DNA of 64,000 nucleotides from Maea johnstoni (GCA_963942565.1 OZ012697.1:32477563-32541562), one strand, 5' to 3'; counted from the stretch's first letter, positions 47,843 through 58,374 are shown. A program made the numbers and translations. Notes: generated by a model not told the origin, from the letters alone.

Positions 47843-49002
47843 TGCTGCCTGCAGTTCTGTCCCTAGAAACTCTTCTCAACATGATTGAAGTAGCAGACCT
47901 GAAGTATGCAGCCTTCTACCCTATGATGCCGATGCCGGTCCCATACCCCTTCAACCCAGTGCTTGGGCCCAGGCAGCATCTCCCTGCATTTGTATCACCC
48001 AAGATGCCTTCCTCTCCGGTCAAGACTCCGCCAGTGGTGCGGTCCCCCATCCCAATAGGAGCGATCTCGCCCAACAACAAGCGGGGTGGAAGCCCGGTGG
48101 TAGCTGGGAGCGGCAGCAGTCCTGGGGCCAGTCAGTATACAGTGGTATCAGTGACACGCCCTGGGCCATCCACACCTACCAGACCCATCTCACCCCAGGG
48201 GAAGGGTATGCAGGTCAACACCACCCCTACACACAGCCCACGGGGACCCATCTCATCAGCACAGCTTCAGGGACCAGCGCTACCCCACCCTATACCACGG
48301 TTGGGTTACCCAGGTATTCCTCATGGACCTCTCATAACGCCGTACGGTTTCATACCCCCCTGGCACCATTCCCCAGTGCCCGGGGCAGGACACCCTGGCA
48401 TGTCGCCCTTTCTGGGGCACCCCTTCAGTCAGCGCGTACCAGGGCACCATTACCCCCTGCCCCCCTCAGGTGCCCTGTCTCAGGTCCAGGCCCACCAGCT
48501 GTCGACATCGCCCCCTGGTGCCAACGGGAGCAGTCCCTCCTCGCCTGCTAAACTACAGTCCCAGGGTGCACCTCACATCCAGAAACTCCCGAACGTCAAA
48601 CACGCCCCGGTGCATCTGCTAGACACTTACAAGGTGCAGAGCATCACATCGGGTGCTCAGTCCATGGTGCAGCAGACCTCCCAGGGCCAGAGGAAGGCAC
48701 TAGGGAGTAACGAGCCCGTGGGAGTGGGACAGGATCTGGACGGCAAGGCACTCACGTGTAACCTCCACCTGCAGCAAGAGTTCTATAGCTACATTCTGCA
48801 GAAGGAGGGGGAGAATGCTGCCAATAGCTTCATGGAGTTTATTCAGGAGAACACCACATGGAGCGATGGGGAGAGGGTGGCCACCACTACCACCAAGGAT
48901 GCCCACATGATACCCAAGAACGACTTGAACTCTCAGATCAACAACAGCCGGCAGAAGCGGGAGAGCGTGACAGTTTCTGTGACGCTCGATGAACCCTCAT
49001 AG
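47843..49002 (+). CDS. Large exon of an unrecognised Pro/Ser/Gly-rich protein
   Basis: An open frame ends at TAG 49000-49002. It opens after a TGA just upstream, so an exon must begin at one of three AG sites (start 47843, 47855 or 47867). All three need one nucleotide from a preceding exon if coding continues upstream. The first Met (47881, A at -3) would give 373 residues if the upstream exon is untranslated. The protein is Pro/Ser/His/Gly-rich for about 250 residues (MMPMPVPYPF; GYPGIPHGPLITPYGFIPPW), which suggests a disordered regulatory protein. A less biased C-terminal block follows (LHLQQEFYSYILQ, then GENAANSFMEFI), probably the folded or conserved part. Codon use is GC-rich compared with the surroundings, as expected for a real exon. 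A possible ATTAAA polyadenylation signal lies at 49163. The promoter-like region at 44.4-45.0 kb is a candidate for its start. No family recognised. Confidence 0.75.
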
Positions 49003-49438
49003 ACTACATATACACAAACCTAAGCATCCGAACATCAAGTAATGTTCTAAAAACATACTACTCAGACCACGACCAAATATTTATTCAAATAGATCACACA
49101 GCAACCACAACAAACACTTAAACGAAACATCATACCCCTGTTAAAAGTTTCATAGACATAAAATTAAAAAACAAATAACTGAATATCATAAAATTGAAAA
49201 ATCAAACAACAAAAAAATTTACGCAACAAACAATCTCTTGGCGCCACTGGCGTCTCTCTTGTTTCTTAAGTCGTTGACACATTATTTGGAAGTCCAGGTG
49301 CGTCTTCCAGGAAACCGTAATGATGTTAATGATATTTTGTTGTACCTGTTATCTATCAGGTATATGCGGCCTGCATTGGAACACGTTTAACATCATTCCA
49401 GGGTACATTTCTTCTATCATTCCAGGGTACATTTCTTC

Positions 49439-50676
49439 CTAGGCCTAGTAAAAAATATTGTTTGTTTCCTGTAATGGTCCGAAAAATAGGGTTGGCAGGT
49501 CAGTAGAATTTTTTTTTTATTATTATTTCTATGGTCAAAAATGTGTGTTTTATCAGGAACGTTCATCTAGGTAATATACGTCTCTGGTTTTATGCATGTT
49601 TTTATGTTGATTGGGAGTTGGGAGGTCTGAAAAAGCTTTGGTAGGGATTTTTTTGAATAAAAACTTGTAAGGGTAGGGTTACAGGAAACAAACAACTTTT
49701 TTTGGCCTCACACGCTGGGGCTGCCCTGATGGCTGTGGTTTAAGGCTTAAGAAAATGTATTGTTTGTTTTCTGTAATACCCCAAGAAAATTTAGGGAAGG
49801 TAGGTAGGAAAATGTGTTTGTTTTTTTTAATATTTTTAGTGATAAATAGTAGGCTCATAGCTGTTCATGTTTTTCATTCGGAATACCATGTTTTTGATTC
49901 AAAATTTCATTAAATTTTTTTAGTTAAGGGCCCAAAAATAGGGTAGGTAGGTTTACAGGAAACAAACAATTATGTTTTTCTAGGCCTAAGGTCCTGCCAC
50001 TGACTTCTCACTGTCTCTCACCACTGCCCTGGTTCAAATCCTAACCACGTCATGTGAGACCCTATAACCCCCCCCTCCTGGCCTGACCTGGGCAATGTGC
50101 CTCCATCTAGCACATCTCTGCGTCAATGCATGCTCAATGATTTATTTGCTCCTAAATTCTAAATCCTAAGTGCTAAGTGTGCTCCTGCCTAAAATATGTT
50201 AACCCTTCTGTGTCTGGTGGCTTAAATGTGGGCAGTATGAAATGATGCATACAAACCTGTAAAACTCACTGAAACACTGGCATGTGGGTATACTCAGCGA
50301 GAGCTATATATATATAATGAATACCAGGCATGCCAGGGTTTAGATGGGTTTTCAAGAATCTTTGTGTTCTGCTTTTGACAAAAGTAGCCTTCAATAGCGT
50401 TGGAAGGGTTAAGGGTTTGGTTGTCCAAAAAGACACTCAGACACCCTGCTGGCTAAGGCCTAGAAAAAAAATTGTTTGTTTCCTGTAACGGTCCGAAAAA
50501 AATAGGGTAGGTAGGTCGGTAAAATATATTTTTTTTGCATTATTTTTTTGGTCAAAAATGTGTGTTTTATGCATGTTTTACGTTGATTGGGAGTTAAGAT
50601 CATGGCTGAAAAAACTTTAGGGTAAAGATTTTTTTGAATAAAAAAAGGAAACAAACAACTTTTTTTTAGGCCTTAG
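49439..50676 (+). mobile_element. Cluster of family H MITEs with a family I copy and SINE piece
   Basis: Family H at 49439-49711 and 50456-50676. A diverged H relative (GGTTTACAGGAAACAAACAA end) at 49740-49990. A tRNA-SINE fragment with CTGGTTCAAATCC at about 49990-50090. A TTAA-flanked family I element at 50203-50408 (TTAA at 50199 and 50409). Confidence 0.75.
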
Positions 50677-51380
50677 ACCATGCTCAGCATAAATTAGAAG
50701 GGTTAAGATCAATCCCTGAAACATGAACCTAACACAGCCCTTCTTTTTGGACTGTTTTAGTAAAGACTAGTTGGGCGACCACTTTTGTTCGATGCTGTTT
50801 ATAGTAAACGCAAAATTCATCACATTTCTCACATTACATCACATCACATGTCAATCCTTAAAATGTGAATATAATGCAGCCCTTCATTTTTGGATTGTTC
50901 TAGTATAAACTAGTGGGCGACCACTTGAGTTAGATGCTTTTTATATTAAAAATAGCAAACGCAAAATTCATCACATATCTCGAGGTGAATGACCAGAATT
51001 CCTATTGGACCGGAGAGGTACATGATGAGAGCCATGCAAAAATGAAATTAGGCCTAAGGGTCATGGCAAGAGGTCAACTTGAAAAGGTTTGCACTGGATT
51101 GAAGGTGCCCTACTTTATTTAGTTCTAAATATAATTCAGAGTAGATTCATGCATTGAGTCAGTCTACTCTGTACCTGCGTGCTGCTTAGATCTCATATAG
51201 TACATTTCATGTTCACATTCCATTGTGAAACGCACAGTGGATGTGTATAGAGCAAGATACCTGATAAGGTAGGGAGTGCATGTACATACATGTACATAAT
51301 GCCTATTGTGCATTCACATATTTCAATTCAATTCAATTCAATACTTTACTTCAGACACAGGTGTTCCATATACAAAGGTA

Positions 51381-51384
<4 letters not shown>
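50677..51384. other. Non-coding stretch with an internal duplication
   Basis: 50700-50830 and 50840-50970 are two diverged copies of a 130-140-bp unit (CAGCCCTTC..TTTTTGGA; GGGCGACCACTT; GCAAACGCAAAATTCATCAC). No gene seen. Confidence 0.5.

Positions 51385-51473
<89 letters not shown>
51385..51473. repeat. (TA)n followed by (TG)n and GTAT microsatellite
   Basis: TA array to 51473, continuing as GTGTGTGTGTGTG and TATGTATG repeats to about 51545. Confidence 0.95.
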
Positions 51474-51476
<3 letters not shown>

Positions 51477-51699
51477 TGTGTGTGTGTGTATATGTTTTGT
51501 GTGTGCGTATATATGTATGTATGCATGCATGTATGTATGTATGTACTTAATGTATGAATAAAGTGGGTGGCTGTTAGCTAGTCAAACAGGTTAGTAGATC
51601 AAGTTGAGTGCATTTTTACATGTTTTCAAGCAACGGCATGTGCTTGAAGACAACCCAGCTAATTCATTCACTTGTTAATATAGGACTAGCATTTTGATG

Positions 51700-51897
51700 T
51701 CGAGCTGTTGGTTGCTAATTTTGGTAATGCGAAATGATGCAAAATACCTGAAAAATAACTGAAACCCTGGCACATAGGTACTCATAGAGTACTCAGTGAG
51801 AGCTATATAATGAGTACAAACATGACAGGGTTTTGATGGTTTTCAAAAAATTTTGCATCTTTGTAATTTGGACAAAGTAGCCTTAGCATTAGAGGGG
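51700..51897 (+). mobile_element. Family I MITE, worn left end
   Basis: GGTTGCTAATTTTGGTAATG on to GCATTAGAGGGG followed by TTAA at 51898. Confidence 0.7.
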
Positions 51898-52009
51898 TTA
51901 ATGTCAAGCTCTTCCTTTACTGAAGAATCTATATTATATCACTGATATAGTCAATATATACTTATATACTAAATACTTATTCTTATCTTAGATGACCAAA
52001 CACAAGTGG

Positions 52010-52290
52010 ATTCAAAACCAGCCGGTCAACCCGAACATGCTAGCCTCAACCAGCATCAACTAATAGCCCCCTAATTGCCCAAAATTAGTGTCCAGCTGAT
52101 GGTGGAGATCAGGCTTCTCTCTAATGTGATCGATACGAGAGTCCTGATTGGTCCTTTTTCCCATGTGACCTCGCGCTGCTGCCAGTCAGTGACTCCTGGC
52201 ATGAGTCCAGCAGATCTCACTATAGCGCATGTAGTAATTGATCTCTTGCTACATATCCATTCTTTTCATCATCCAAGTTCTTAATATGAA
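52010..52290 (+). repeat. Interspersed repeat, opposite orientation to 22806-23095
   Basis: GAACATGCTAGCCTCAACCA, CTGATTGGTCC and CATGTGACCTCGCGC are shared with the other copy. It ends only about 30 bp before the first coding exon of the transporter gene. Confidence 0.6.
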
Positions 52291-52322
52291 AATCAAATGT
52301 TCCTTTTCCTTTTTTTTCGCAG

Positions 52323-52665
52323 CTCCCATTGACGAACACGCACAAGTACAAACCTTACCTCCCACACATGAGAGTTGACCATGGCTGATCGTGCTTCTCC
52401 GCCAGCGACACCAGGTGGCAGCACTAACTCAAATGCCGATCCAGGCGAACACGTCCCCCTGGTGGGAAAAACTGAAACTACAAGCAGAGATTCCTTACCT
52501 GGAGAAAAGAGACGCTCAACCACAGACATTGATAAGTTGTCGAAAAAATCGAGCAGTTTAAGGTCTCTCGTCAGTAAATCGTCACACTCTAGTCCGGAAA
52601 AGTCTGGTGGCTCGAATCCAAATCTTCCGTTATTATCAGAGAACGGCAAAGATCATGGAAATAAA
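52323..52665 (+). CDS. CDF-family metal transporter, first coding exon
   Basis: The acceptor TTTTTTTTCGCAG precedes a 58-nt 5' UTR. The start ATG at 52381 has a strong context (GACCATGG) and an in-frame TGA 12 nt upstream (52369), which fixes the start. The 95 codons encode a polar, Ser/Lys-rich cytoplasmic N-terminal tail (MADRASPPATPGG; GEKRRSTTDIDKLSKKSSSL) with an acidic di-leucine-type NLPLLSE near the end, typical of an endomembrane sorting signal (inference). The donor AAA|GTAAGT is phase 0. CDF proteins export Zn2+, Mn2+ or similar ions from the cytosol by H+ exchange. Assignment to CDF comes from the later exon at 55693. An untranslated first exon must lie upstream. Confidence 0.75.
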
Positions 52666-53128
52666 GTAAGTTGATGCATTCATCATGAAATTCATTTATT
52701 TATGGTATTCATTTTATTCTTTTTTGTTTTTCTTTCAGACATTTTTTTTTCAATTAATACATTTTGTTTATTCAATCCGTTTTCTCACCTTATCCATTTT
52801 TTAATATATTATTCTTTTTGTTTAAATTAATATCATTATTATTCACTTTTATTTTGTTCATTTCATTTCTTATTTTACTCACTCATTGCTTTATTTTATT
52901 CAATCTATTTTTTCATTTTCTGCAATTAATTGGTTTGATTCATATTTTTCTAAAAAAAAATCATTTTTACCATTTACACATTTTTTTTTTCACTTTCTGT
53001 TAGTCCAGTGTCATGACAAAGAATGTTCACCTTTCTTGATATTTTTCATGAATCTTATGATGGCCCCATTAATTGTTACATAAATACGGCTACCACGACT
53101 GCAGATTATTTCATCCCTCTTCTTTTAA

Positions 53129-53524
53129 CCCATTAATACGTACGGCAGCCAAGCAAACCTTACAATTTGGTTGAAATCTTTCTGTCAAAAGCGCAGTCGG
53201 GAAAATATTTTGATGTCAGATTGATATCAATAATAGCACTACCAACAAATCTCTTTCAAAGATTTTGTAAAATCAATCTTAATTTTCAAGTGATTGTCAT
53301 AAGTATTAAAGATCCAGAAAACAATTTCAAGAGTACCTCTTAACCCTTCCAATCCTGAGAACGCAAAGTTTTTTGAAAACCATTGAAACACTGTCATGTT
53401 GGTATTCATTGGATACCTCTTGCTGGGTACACTTAAATGAGTACCCATATGCCAGGGTTTCAATCAATCTTCAGGTTTTTACATCATTTTGTATTGGCCA
53501 AATTAGCTACCAGCAGCTTGAGGG
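53129..53524. mobile_element. Intronic family J fragment and family I MITE
   Basis: TTAA at 53125 then CCCATTAATACG (family J, right end lost). It is followed by a complete family I copy (minus) at 53344-53524 with TTAA at 53340 and 53525. Confidence 0.75.
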
Positions 53525-53632
53525 TTAAGCATTTATGGGTTTATGATACAGCGCCCCCTGTATTTCCAGAAATGTCAATTCCATAAATCACAAGGACTGC
53601 TACCCTCACATGACATATCCCTATCATTTCAG

Positions 53633-53768
53633 GATGAACTCAAGATCGATGTTTTCTCCAACGGGAAGCCCCCGAAACTCACGCCGTCAGTTTCTCTCTC
53701 CTCCTCTAAGAGCTTCCATAATGTGGTCATGGAGGAGGTGGCGCCCTCTGATGAGACAATAGTAGAAA
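53633..53768 (+). CDS. CDF transporter, second coding exon
   Basis: The acceptor CATTTCAG opens in phase 0 and encodes DELKIDVFSNGKPPKLTP on to VVMEEVAPSDETIVE. It ends one nucleotide into a codon at the donor GTAGGT. It is part of the long N-terminal cytosolic tail, with no membrane segment. A family B MITE begins 30 bp past the donor. Confidence 0.75.
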
Positions 53769-53799
53769 GTAGGTCAAAGGTCATAGTTTATAGCATAGT

Positions 53800-54177
53800 C
53801 TTAGCCAGCAGAGCATCTGGGCATCTTTTAGACACCCAATTTCCCAAGAATTACCCCTCAGCGCACCCAAATCTTTTGGGAAGTAATTTCTTAAAATGTC
53901 ACTTTCAAGCATATAATTGAAATTTTAATTTGATTTTATTCGGTCTAGTAAGATTTGTATTACATAGCATTTGACACACAAAAAATCATATATAACGATG
54001 ACTAGATGGAGAGTCCACCTCTATAATTCCCATGACATTGTGTAATGATATTATACTTGATTTTAATGAGTAAATGCATGTTTATGCTTTTTACCTCAGT
54101 ATGCCGCTTTTTACCTTGAAAAATAGGACACCACAAAATTTCACAATTGTCAATTTTGGACACCCAGTTTCTAAATC
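53800..54177 (+). mobile_element. Family B element whose right end is replaced by a TA array
   Basis: Starts CATAGTCTTAGCCAGCAGAG and runs to CACCCAGTTTCTAAATCC, where (TA)n/(CA)n begins instead of the expected TGGCTAAGACC end. Confidence 0.75.
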
Positions 54178-54500
<323 letters not shown>

Positions 54501-54598
54501 ATATTGAGGCTATCTTGAATAAACTCCAAAGTTCCCATTGTGGCTGTGATGTCCAAGATTCTTATTCTTTTTTCTGATCACTGTTTTAATCCTTGCAG

Positions 54599-54699
54599 AG
54601 GGAGAGGAGGATCATAGTTGGAAAGTTCCACTCCACCTGTTTTCCAGCAAGAAGAGGGGAAAGAATAAGGAGGACAAAAAGTTACCGCGCAGTATTAAG
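54599..54699 (+). CDS. CDF transporter, third coding exon with an apparent 1-nt frameshift
   Basis: The acceptor TAATCCTTGCAG and donor ATTAA|GTAAGA give 101 nt. Joined in phase after the second exon, it reads KGEEDHSWKVPLHLFSSKKR. That frame then meets a stop just after the homopolymer GGGGAAAA (54657-54664). The tail frame needed to enter the next exon (NKEDKKLPRSIK) is offset by one base. A 100-nt exon would fit both neighbours' phases. The simplest reading is one extra base in the homopolymer, either a sequencing or assembly error or a real disabling allele. An alternative, an upstream phase-0 donor at 53762 with this exon read from AGG, keeps everything open but yields the less convincing peptide RERRIIVGKFHSTC. 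Confidence 0.65.
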
Positions 54700-54722
54700 T
54701 AAGAAATGCCGCTCATGTTTAA

Positions 54723-54928
54723 CCTGTATGCTGCTGGTGGCTAATTTGGCCAATACAAGATGATGCATAAACCTTAAAAAAATGACTGAACCTCTGGCAC
54801 ATGGGTACCCACCTGAAAGTACTTAGTAAGAGCTATCCAATGAATACCAACATGACAGGGTTTAGATGGCTTTCAGAAAACTTTGCACCCTTGTGCTTTG
54901 GACGAAAGTAGCCTCAGCATTGGATGGG
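54723..54928 (+). mobile_element. Family I TTAA-target MITE, intronic
   Basis: TTAA at 54719-54722 and 54929-54932. It starts only 23 bp after the preceding exon's donor. Confidence 0.85.
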
Positions 54929-55139
54929 TTAATGTGTTAATCAATTTGGATCTGGAAGCACACATGGTTCACTTAAACTTTGAAACCTTAAATTCATCAA
55001 TTAGAGTGACAATTGAGAAATATTTGAAGACAAATTGTGTTATCTATCAGGAACCAGAATGGTTGATCTTATACTAATTTGTAAAATTTGCCATATTTCA
55101 GCCAATATACAAGATGAATTGTATACTTGATACTATATA

Positions 55140-55316
55140 CAGGCGAACTTAGATATGGCAGACTCAATGGGACCAGGAAAATTGGTCCGTCATATGCAAA
55201 ATCTTTCATATACATATGACACATACCTGATATGCATGAGACTGGGACCACAAGCATATCGTCTGTCATAGACTAAAGTCTGTGGTAAAGTGGTCCGTCA
55301 TATCCAAGTTCGCCTG
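55140..55316. mobile_element. Tc1/mariner-like MITE, 177 bp, TA target
   Basis: The ends are CAGGCGAACTTAGATATGGC and GTCATATCCAAGTTCGCCTG, flanked by TA. GGTCCGTCATAT occurs twice inside. Confidence 0.8.
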
Positions 55317-55319
55317 TAT

Positions 55320-55692
55320 TGTATATGGTGCTGTATTTCAGGTTACAAGATGAGTGGTATATATTGTATACAGTATTGTATATGTTGCTATATTTAAGTC
55401 GAAATACATGATAAGTGGTATATCTCATATTATATTGTATATTTTGCCATATTTCAGCCAATATACAAGATAAATGGTATATTTTATATTATGTTACATA
55501 TTTTGCCATATTTAAGGCGATATTACAAGGCCCGGGATGAGGTGATCGAGGCGTTTGAGAATGGTATATTTCAGCTGATATACATGATGAATGGTTTACT
55601 ACATGAAATACTGTAAATGTTGCCGCATTTCAGCTGATATACAAGATAAATGGTATATTTTATACTATGTTACATATTTTGCCATATTTCAG
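55320..55692 (+). repeat. Minisatellite of about 60-bp units containing splice-acceptor-like CAG
   Basis: Units TTTGCCATATTTCAG, then CCGATATACAAG, then ATAAATGGTATATT recur at about 55325, 55385, 55440, 55500, 55620 and 55679, with an outlier near 55090. The last unit runs into the true acceptor TTTGCCATATTTCAG|GCGATATTAC of the fourth exon. The unit at 55500 carries a 44-nt copy of that exon's start (55517-55560). Confidence 0.8.
55517..55560 (+). pseudogene. Truncated copy of the CDF exon start
   Basis: 44 nt matching the first 44 nt of the exon at 55693 with four substitutions (encoding RYYKARDEVIEAFE). It is preceded by TTTAAG instead of TTTCAG and followed directly by minisatellite sequence, with no donor. 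Confidence 0.85.
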
Positions 55693-55846
55693 GCGATATT
55701 ACAAGGCCCAGGATGAGTTGATCGAGGCGTTCGAGGATGCTCACGTGGAGATCAATCACGAGGAGGCGGAGCAGGAACTGCAGGAGGCGCTCAAGGCCGG
55801 CCGCATGGCAAACGTCATGGCCAAGGCCTCCTTCTTCATCAACCTG
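55693..55846 (+). CDS. CDF transporter, fourth exon, copy 1 (entry to first membrane helix)
   Basis: 154 nt. It receives two nucleotides (AA) from the preceding exon to make Lys, then encodes RYYKAQDELIEAFED, an acidic helix (NHEEAEQELQEALKAGRMAN) and VMAKASFFINL, the start of transmembrane helix 1. A Y-Y-x-x-Q-(D/N)-E-L-I motif followed by about 25 residues and then A-x-x-A-S-F-x-x-N at the first helix is characteristic of the CDF/MTP branch found in fungi, plants and many invertebrates. The high GC content contrasts with the AT-rich intron. The donor CTG|GTGAGT (55847) ends in phase 0 and is the left copy of an 8-bp duplication made by a hAT-like insertion. A second copy is at 60919-61072 with an identical protein sequence. 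Confidence 0.8.
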
Positions 55847-55851
55847 GTGAG

Positions 55852-56199
55852 TAGTGTTGGGAATCGGTACAAATTTTTAGGACCAGATTGATCGATGATT
55901 AGTTTTTATTTGGAGATGTTTTTTTTGTGCGCATTAACCTTTTCCCATGTGCATCACACAATATGTGTTGTGAATTTTTCATGAAATTTCAGGATAATAC
56001 CTGCAGAAACAAGGTGGAAATGGTAAAAGAAACACAGAAACTATATATTTGTACAAAATATAGATAGGAAAAACAGAAAGTCTGCCTTTAAATCTTATGC
56101 AAATCATCGGAAAAAAAACTGGAACTGATCATCAAAATTGGAAGTAAAGATAGTGAGATGTCCGATTAATTGATTAATCGATTAATCGGAACAACACTA
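55852..56199. mobile_element. hAT-like MITE inserted at the exon's 5' splice site, copy 1
   Basis: The ends are TAGTGTTGGGAATCGGTAC and GATTAATCGGAACAACACTA. The perfect 8-bp TSD CTGGTGAG (55844-55851 and 56200-56207) consists of the last three exon bases plus the donor GTGAG. Same TIR group as 37458-37856 and 39535-39901. The equivalent in the second copy is 61078-61426. Confidence 0.92.
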
Positions 56200-56277
56200 C
56201 TGGTGAGTCTATCATATACATACAGGGCTCAACATAGCAGATAGACCCATAGTCGTGACTATCTAATCACGGAAATA

Positions 56278-56486
56278 CTGTAAATCACTTAAGTATAGCG
56301 GGAACAATAAGATAGCGATAATAGCGCTCTACCCATATGCGCTATTGTAACATTCCCGTCTCTATAAAAATCTTAATTGAACTTGCTGCTGCTTTTCCCG
56401 TTCGTCGCTATACCTAGATTACGCTATCCAGGGCAGTATCGTAATTGCGCTATTTAATGTTCACGCCATATTTAAGTGATTTACAG
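56278..56486. mobile_element. Tc1/mariner-like MITE, TA target, copy 1
   Basis: The ends are CTGTAAATCACTTAAGTATA and CCATATTTAAGTGATTTACAG, flanked by TA (56276, 56487). AGCG / CGCTAT words recur inside. The second copy is at 61505-61713. Confidence 0.8.
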
Positions 56487-56633
56487 TAACGCTCCTATCG
56501 AGATCAGCTCAAACAGCTTAGTCAAAGAAAACTTATTATTGGAACACCAATTCCACGGGGATTGGATAACAAATGTTAGAAAGGGAACAAGAGAGATTGG
56601 TTATATTTTGTGTGTGTTACCATCATCACAGCC

Positions 56634-56843
56634 GTAATACTTCCAATGCTGACGTTACTTTCATGCACAAAGCACAATGATGCAAAGATTTTTGAAAACC
56701 ATCTAAACCCTGTCATGTTGGTATTCATTGGATAGCTCTTGCTGAGTACTCTCTTATGAGTACCATATGCCAGGGTTTCAGTAATTTTTCGAGTTTTTTT
56801 CCTCATTTTTATTCAGCCAAATTAGCCACCAGTAGCATAAGGG
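56634..56843 (-). mobile_element. Family I MITE, copy 1
   Basis: ACTTCCAATGCTGACGTTAC on to CACCAGTAGCATAAGGG, with TTAA at 56844. The second copy ends at 62063. Confidence 0.8.
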
Positions 56844-56847
56844 TTAA

Positions 56848-57870
56848 AATGGAATTGAAGGAAGTCTGAGCCATGGGATGAAATTAACATTTATTCTTAT
56901 TCACCAACTCTAAATTTATGTCATTGTTTACATTAATATCTAATCCCATAGCATACTCTTGTGACTTGAGGATTAAAGGCAGGTTTGTCGAAGATAAAAT
57001 AGTTCGATGCTTGCAGACATAGATACTAGCGCCTTTCAGAGCAGGACAACATGTTTTGATGTTGTTTAACCTTGTTTTACCTTTTGTCTATTTTGGCATT
57101 TGGCCAAAAACAATGAGTGAGCAAAAATCACAAAAATGTTGTATAATTTCAGGGTCCAAAACAACAACTTTTCTTAATTCGTGGCCTGCTCTGTTGCAAG
57201 TGTTACATATCCAGAAAAAATTGGCACTTATTCAATTCCCAAGTTTATCTTGACAGATGCTTTCTGAATCTGAGGAATTTAAATCTAAATTCAAAAATAT
57301 TTCAAAGAAGTACTGTTGGACAGGGGTCTTACAATTCTCTTACTAGACTTTTCCAACAGAAGGTTTATTGAAGAATTTATCACCATTTATTAGTGAAATT
57401 TCCGAAGCTGATAGTGCTAGATTTAACAAAATTAGGTCCCTCGGAGGTAGGCAGTATCATTGAAAATATCATTAAGGTATCGAATCATTAAGGTTAGAAT
57501 TATTTGATGTTCATCTTTTCAAGTAGAGATCAAAAAATTAAATAGGGTGTCATATGGACTAGACCCTGGTTATCCTGGAAATTGCTATGACTCCAATCAT
57601 AATCTTATATCAGTGTAAGAAATGTAAAAAAGAGAAAAAATATGCATGTGTTTTTATATCATTTCCATTGACCTAATACAATAGCCCCATGTTTGTTTTC
57701 TATTTCAGCCCTTTTCATTGTCTTCATCCTACTTGCAAGTTTATTGTTCTGGTTTGATTATTATTTATTGTTTTAGGTGCTTTTAACCTGTCAATGTGTT
57801 TATATTTTAGGTAAGTGGCAGGGTCGCACTGTTTCTCATAGTTTTTGTGATGACAACATTACTAGTACTA
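56848..57870. other. Intron sequence of the CDF gene, no exon found
   Basis: A 65-codon frame (57056-57253) is almost unchanged in the second copy (62278-62475), but so is the whole region, so conservation says nothing about coding. No domain recognised. Confidence 0.4.
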
Positions 57871-57874
57871 TTAA

Positions 57875-58103
57875 CCCATTGGCACTCAGAGCGGCCAAAA
57901 CAGGCCTGACTATTTTGTTGATGTTTTCCTCACAAAAGCGTTTTTATCAAAAAAATTTTGAAAGAGAAATGTTTATCAGAATATTACCAACAGCTCTCCT
58001 TCAAATATTTTGTGAGAATTTGCTTTATTTTCAAGTTATTTTCAAAAGTATGAAAATAGCAGACAATACTTTCCTGGGGAACTCTGATATGAGTGTGAAT
58101 GGG
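57875..58103. mobile_element. Family J MITE present only in copy 1, TTAA target
   Basis: TTAA at 57871-57874 and 58104-58107 flanks CCCATTGGCACTCAGAG...GTGTGAATGGG. In the second copy the site at 63084-63087 is a single TTAA, which demonstrates both the element's boundaries and its target duplication. Confidence 0.93.
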
Positions 58104-58238
58104 TTAAATTACTTTCGTCCAGTACTCTACAGGGATGGCTCAGGGAAATCAGTGTATACAACTAACTAAAATGTGAGCTTAAGTTCTGTGATTTAAGTGA
58201 TATGCTGACAGCAGAGATGTCGCTTTTTATCTTTTCAG

Positions 58239-58256
58239 TCGTTACTATGTAATGTG
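58239..58256 (+). CDS. Probable 18-nt micro-exon of the CDF gene, copy 1
   Basis: A strong acceptor (CGCTTTTTATCTTTTCAG) is followed after only 18 nt by a strong donor (GTG|GTAAGTGA). The insert encodes SLLCNV in phase 0, matching the phase-0 end of the preceding exon. It would extend transmembrane helix 1 (ASFFINL then SLLCNV) with apolar residues, as the family requires. It is identical in the second copy at 63225-63242. No transcript evidence is available. Confidence 0.45.
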
Positions 58257-58374
58257 GTAAGTGACACGTGTGCTCTCTTTTTGTTCACTAAAAGTACTAA
58301 TAGTCCCTCCTGCCTATAACCCGCTCTTACCTGGAGAGCCCTTGTAATACAGTAGTGTCATCTGGAATTTTGAT

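Noticed and set aside
53769-53920. Extension of the second CDF exon into a longer reading frame
   Set aside because: A donor GTAGGT ends the exon, and the remaining frame is family B transposon sequence.
57056-57253. 65-codon frame conserved in both copies of the duplication
   Set aside because: The whole segment is equally conserved, so no selection for coding is shown, and no domain is recognised.
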